Part shown: positions 59,615 through 64,000 of the stretch, piece by piece
Layout: the number at the start of each line of letters is the position of its first letter
Numbering within the stretch: the stretch's first letter is position 1
NCBI GenBank assembly: GCA_007026445.1
Contig: VDMD01000005.1
Coordinates: forward strand, 930,001-994,000
DNA: 64,000 bases
Direction of reading: 5' to 3'
Source of the DNA: Schizophyllum amplum
Lineage: Eukaryota > Basidiomycota > Agaricomycetes > Agaricales > Schizophyllaceae
The notes under the pieces: model-generated
Told to the model about the DNA's origin: nothing
The model's input: the letters and a program-made list of their open reading frames with translations, nothing else
Database searches by the model: none
Position numbers and translations under genes: made by a program

Positions 59615-60829
59615 CTTGACGCAGTGATCATGTATTCCGGATCGTGTCTGTGTATGTGCGTCCTTCTATCCCACCGTACCGGAGCCTTGATGATCTCATT
59701 TGACACGACAGGTTCGAACGCTGTGTAGTATATGGACTGAGCTCTGGACCTGGAGGTGTTATGCAGAGTACGCCAGAATACCTTTCTCTTCCTCGCTCCT
59801 GTCTGACCATTTGCATAAAGGATGTACATTATCAAGACTGAAACCGAATCTCGTTACATGGGCTTTCCGATCAAGAGTCGCATGATGAACCTATTGTAAA
59901 ATCTTCGAAGGGCGTTTCTCTTGTTCGCTATGCCACCGAACTTCTCCAGCAATCGATTACAGCCGACATCTGGAGGCTCTCGGAACGTCATGAATCTCGC
60001 CTGCGTCCTCAACTCGAATTTCTCCTTCGCCGACTTCAGTAATCGCACCCCGCGCTTGAACTTCCCTCGATTTATCGAGTTCCAGCCCATCATCGACTCG
60101 CATTCGGCGAGCATGCAGTCGAGATGCTGCTCCTGACAGAGCATGTAGGCTTTTTGCAGGTACTTCCAGCCTTCGTCCTCCGAATCCTCCGGACCCACTG
60201 CCGGGGGAGAGGGGAGCAGATACGTATGCATGCGACCGAGCTCCAGCCAGCATCGCGCTAGCGGCTCGAACTGCGCTGTTTCCTCGTACAGGTCCGCCGC
60301 TCCTCTATAACAGCGGTCAGCCTCCTCGACCATGCCCATGTACTCGTACACCGTCAACAAACACATAAGATGCTCGTAATTTTCGGGAGCGGTCTCGGGG
60401 CTCTTCCTGAAGACGCGAAGGATGGCGTCCATTCGGTGTAAGGCCTTCCCTACGCATCTGTCCCCAGTCCCCATCTCGACTAGCTGGCAGGCCTCTGCGT
60501 TGGCGAACCACATGATCATAGCCAGATCATGGGTCTCGCAGAGGTCGTAGCCCTCTTGCATCAACGCAAGGGCTTGGTCGTGCTTCCCCAGCTCGTACGC
60601 CGCGATACAGGCTTTGTGTAGGCAGTGGGAGAGGGGGTCGTACGCGCTAGCCTCTCTCATTAGGCTACAGGCGTTCTCCGCGTGGCTTAGAGCGACCTCA
60701 AAGTCGCGAGTCTCCAGCGCAAGCTGGCTGAGCTCCTTGAGACATACGGCACGCCCGTAGGTGTATCCCATATACGTCGTCTGCTTATACGCGATATCGA
60801 GATGGGTAGCGGCGTCGGACAGACTCGCA

Positions 60830-60833
60830 GTTC
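60830..60833. repeat. target-site duplication, left copy (GTTC)
   Basis: GTTC directly before the ATCAGTAAGATA terminus, matching 62953-62956. Confidence 0.8.
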
Positions 60834-62952
60834 ATCAGTAAGATACGAAATTGATGGTGCAATTGTCCGCAATTGTCGTCGATTTTCTGATGGTCTGGCA
60901 TCAGACAACTGCCATCAATTGGACAATTGCTCGCAATTGCACAATTGCCGGGCTCTTAAGACTCAGATGCACAACAACAGCTTTAACCCTTGTAAGCGTG
61001 CATATGATGGTCAGAGTAAGTAGTGATTGACATAGAAAGCATCAAGCAAGTACGGGTAATAAAAGTCCTCAGAAAGACACTGGCTGCTACAGCGAATGGA
61101 TACTTGAGGCGAGGAACATCGACGAGGATGGTTGTCGTGTCAGGGGACGCCGTACCAGTTCGGCGTGAAGCGTAAGCGCTCCCGCCGCATCCCGCCGACG
61201 CCGCATAGATCGCTTGGCGCGTAGAAGATTGCGGTAGCTGGATGGTAGACGTAGGCGCGACCTGTGATGTGGGGAGGGCTTCGTCTGCTCCGTCTGCGAG
61301 GCCGTCGACCGACACATCAGGGTCGAGTTGTGGGAAGCGACGCAGGAGGGAGGGGAGGTGAGGGTGGTTGACGTAGGCGGCAAGATACGCTGGATCGGCG
61401 AAAGTCATTCTGAGATGCGGGTCAGTTGTAAGAATGGCTCGCAGGACATGAGAACGCACAATTACTTGTGACGAGATCGAAGACTTCAGACAGAGTATTG
61501 TCTCGAGAACCGGGCTCCGCGTCTTCGGTCTCGTTATCATACAGTCTGCTAGGCTCCTATGCGACACCGGGCAGCACACGCGCTGTGTAGGCCTGGTGTA
61601 CATAGGCCGTACGGCGAGATGGACGTAGACGGAAAGATACGAAAGGAGATATTTACGCCTATTTGGCCGGGCTTGCTCAGTCCCATCATTTTGAACGCGA
61701 AGGCGAACTTTCCCTTGACCTTCCCGCTGCTCCGAGTCCCCGCGAACCGTCTCCAAAGACGCCCAGAATCCTCACTGAGCGCGGCGGCGGCCACACCCAC
61801 CGCGCAGAGCTGCTGAAGAGGTGCGAATATCAGTTATCAGCCGTCTGGCTACATTTGGCCTTGCAGTCAGCTTACGTCCAACAAGGGCCTCATATGGCAG
61901 TCTCGCGTAGCCCATAACAAGCCCGGCCGTGAAGCCTATCCGCAGGCGCGGATGCTCCAGGCAGCCTGAACGACGAGAACGTGCTCGCACGAGTCAGCGC
62001 CGTCCAAGCACGAGCGAGCGGAGATGGCCCTTATCGTGCAGAAGCCAGTCAGACTCCAGAGGAGTAATGCACGTCGTAACGTGGTGCGTCATACTTGCGC
62101 TCTCCGTGCACGTTCTCACCGTACGCGCAGGTCTTGGAGCCCACCCGGACGACAACGCCCAACGCCTGCTCGCGAAACCCCGCATTCATATGTCAAAATC
62201 GAACAAGTCCGGTCCTTCCTTCGACTCAGCAAGGGAAACCCGAAGACCACGAGCGCCTTTTTCATCACCACCCACCCCCAGTCATCATCCTAACCGTCGT
62301 CGCTTCAGCGGTGCGTGACTTGCTTTCCAGGCGACGTTGAAGCTCATAATTTGCAAGTGCAGCGTGCATACTCACAGCACGTCAGATAGATTAACAACAA
62401 GAAGAGCGGTCTGCACGCCTTCTTCAAGGACAAGGCCGTCCTTGTACTTCAACAACATCACTAACGCGAGGGAGTTCTGGGGCCGGCGTTGCGCTAGCAC
62501 ATACCCGGACCGCCGTGCGACGTTGAGTTGTCCCAGAAGCGCAACGTACCAAGGCAGGATGGTGCCATGGCTCGCAAGCGCCCGTACCCTCTACGGTTCT
62601 GAGTAGCCCTTCCCTGATCCCTAGACCCATCCCCGCGGTGTACTGATCGTTTCTTACCTCTCCCACGCCAGTCTCCATTCGCTGCGCCTCGTACTACACC
62701 GTGTACATTAGTAGTTGGTCAGAATATCATCGTTATTGCTGGCTGCAAGCTCGTAGTGCCCTATTCGCGAGCCTGAGCCTGTACTTGAACACTTGTTTGA
62801 TGGTGCAGTGGTCGACTTGTGCGATTGCTCAGGCACTCATCAGCATCAATTGTCGGAAAAGGGACATACAATTGTCTGATGGTCAATTGTCCGCTTGTCA
62901 ACGCTTGGCAAGCGTTGGCAAGCGCTGACAATTGATTTGCTATCTTACTGAT
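60834..62952. mobile_element. 2.1 kb non-autonomous DNA transposon inserted in the TPR gene
   Basis: The ends are an imperfect inverted repeat of about 17 bp starting ATCAGTAAGATA at both termini. It is flanked by the 4 bp direct repeat GTTC. The boundaries are confirmed because deleting the element plus one GTTC rejoins the TPR frame exactly. The first and last about 130 bp are full of the motif CAATTG in both orientations (at least ten copies), as seen for transposase-binding subterminal repeats. The interior has no recognisable transposase. On the minus strand it contains protein-like blocks with splice-like borders, for example GFTAGLVMGYARLPYEALVG and LLKYKDGLVLEEGVQTALLV, possibly captured host exons. 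A 4 bp duplication with these ends does not match hAT, Tc1/mariner or EnSpm, so I leave the superfamily open. Confidence 0.85.
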
Positions 62953-62956
62953 GTTC
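62953..62956. repeat. target-site duplication, right copy (GTTC)
   Basis: Second copy of the 4 bp duplication, at the border where the upstream half of the TPR frame ends. Confidence 0.8.
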
Positions 62957-64000
62957 GGACGCAGATTATTCCCGTGATGAGACGGATCTGGTGGATCACC
63001 ACTCTGCAGTCCGCCGTTTCCAGTGCTGGGCAGAAAGCATTCGCCTTGTTCAAGGTCTCCCATGCCGAACTGTAGTCCTCAGACGCCATCTGGCAGTCGG
63101 CCTTCTGCTGCAGCACTTCCGCCATGTTGTACAAGTCTGATTGTGACTTGTATATCTTGTAGCATTGATCTAGTATGCGCAGGGCGCCTTCGAAATCGCG
63201 GTGGAATTGCAGTCCCACGGCTATCATCTTCTGGCATTCGAGCACGGAGCGGATATTCCCGTGTTGCTGGTAATAAGAGCAACTGCTGAGATACAAAGGC
63301 GTGGCAGCGTCGTAGTCCAGTTTGTGAATGGCATAGATATCGGCAATTGCGTGGTCGATGTAGGTCGGACGGGAGAAGGGCGAGCTTCGAGCGCTGTATG
63401 CTTTGGCCTCCTCGAAAAAAGCGTCCCCTGTGACGATGTCTTCCTGGCTATAGCAGGCCTCCGCCAAGTCAAACAAGCAGTCGACGGCGGCCGAGTAATC
63501 GCACAGTTCTTTGTGGACATCCAAAGCCGCTTGCAAGAAACATCTGGCCTCCGAAAATCGGTTTTGTCCTGCAGCTATAACGCCAAGGTACGTCTGACTG
63601 TAGGCCCACTGGGATCTTAGCTCGGACGAGCGGTGACGAGCAGAGGATGCTGCCGCGCTTGCCTTCTGTACGAAGGGTTCGGCCTCCACAAGCCGATTTT
63701 GCGAGTGCAGGCTGTTGCCGATGAGGTTCAGGCCGCGAACAATATACAACAATGTCGTGTCCTCGTTAGGATCGATGAATAGAGCTATAGCTTTGAGCAC
63801 GAGGGAGAACGATGAGTAGCCAATGTAACCTAGACAGCGCGCTACGAACAGTACGGCTTCGAAAAGATTAGCATCTGGCGCGCTGTCGAGAGCGCATCCG
63901 AAGATGACGATGATATTCTGCAGATCCGGCAGGACGTCCGCGTATGAATAAGGCCCTTCGTCCGATGCGGCAGCTCGGTCTAGTATGCGGATAAAGTAGC

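Larger units (their letters stand above)
59854..64000 (-). pseudogene. TPR-repeat protein gene, 5' end beyond window, split by transposon
   Basis: The visible coding sequence runs from 64000 down to 62953 and resumes at 60829, ending at 59854. Together that is about 674 residues without introns. It consists of consecutive helix pairs of tetratricopeptide type, such as GLNLIGNSLHSQNRLVEAEP, YLGVIAAGQNRFSEARCFL, ALSHAENACSLMREASAYDP and LLTVYEYMGMVEEADRCY. The C-terminus is basic (KRNALRRFYNRFIMRLLIGK). A 2.1 kb insertion interrupts it after the codons for IICVR. Translation would run a few residues into the insert and stop. The downstream half keeps an intact frame and starts no earlier than a methionine at 60771. 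The pattern resembles the TPR tail of agaricomycete NB-ARC/STAND (NLR-like) proteins, but the NTPase domain would lie outside the window, so this is an inference. Confidence 0.8.

Noticed and set aside
60983..61756. 257-codon minus-strand frame inside the transposon as transposase
   Set aside because: No DDE/D motif, zinc finger or dimerisation domain visible; the frame overlaps several splice-like borders.

Overview
The window is nuclear DNA from a filamentous basidiomycete, most likely a wood-decaying agaricomycete. Genes are GC-rich and cut by many 48-60 bp GT-AG introns. The gene set is fungal: a GPI-anchored chitin deacetylase, Rom2-type RhoGEF, Tel1, Sec9, Ccz1, a PAK kinase and a CYP63-like P450. 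The P450 type hints at Polyporales, but that is an inference.

Layout from left to right: chitin deacetylase (-, 457-2247); a 0.5 kb foldback element (3365-3877); RhoGEF with DEP-DH-PH-CNH domains (+, 5703-10078); a 213 bp TA-flanked MITE and a 1.1 kb hAT-type element (10606-12096); a RING-PH-vWA scaffold resembling fungal Far1/Ste5 (-, 12778-16327); a gene-poor stretch with a 1.97 kb near-perfect palindrome and a 0.5 kb inverted-repeat element (18880-21411); a P450 (+, 21604-24209). A dense housekeeping block on the + strand follows: SURF6/Rrp14, Sec9, Tel1/ATM, a Ubp12/USP15-like deubiquitinase, Ccz1 and PAK (24525-46799). After it come a small unknown gene (47454-48066), dihydroxyacetone kinase with a broken frame (49330-51502), an FAD monooxygenase (-), an ICMT-like methyltransferase (+), a ZC3H3-like CCCH protein (-) and a bHLH factor (+). 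Last is a TPR-repeat gene (-) that runs off the right edge and is split by a 2.1 kb DNA transposon.

Functionally, the RhoGEF, PAK and Far1-like scaffold all belong to Rho/Cdc42 and pheromone or cell-wall signalling, and the chitin deacetylase remodels the wall. Tel1 (DNA damage), SURF6 (ribosome assembly), Sec9 and Ccz1 (membrane fusion) and the deubiquitinase are core functions with no obvious joint pathway. No operons, tRNA, rRNA or CRISPR were seen.

The most striking observation is the transposon at 60834-62952. It lies between GTTC target duplications inside a TPR reading frame, and conceptual removal of the insert plus one duplication joins the two halves in frame. The window holds six non-autonomous inverted-repeat elements in all. 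There are also possible lesions in the P450 (11 bp tandem duplication at a splice acceptor) and in the dihydroxyacetone kinase (four frame breaks within about 330 bp). Intron positions were read by eye from splice signals and protein-family similarity, so boundaries may be a few bases off where noted.
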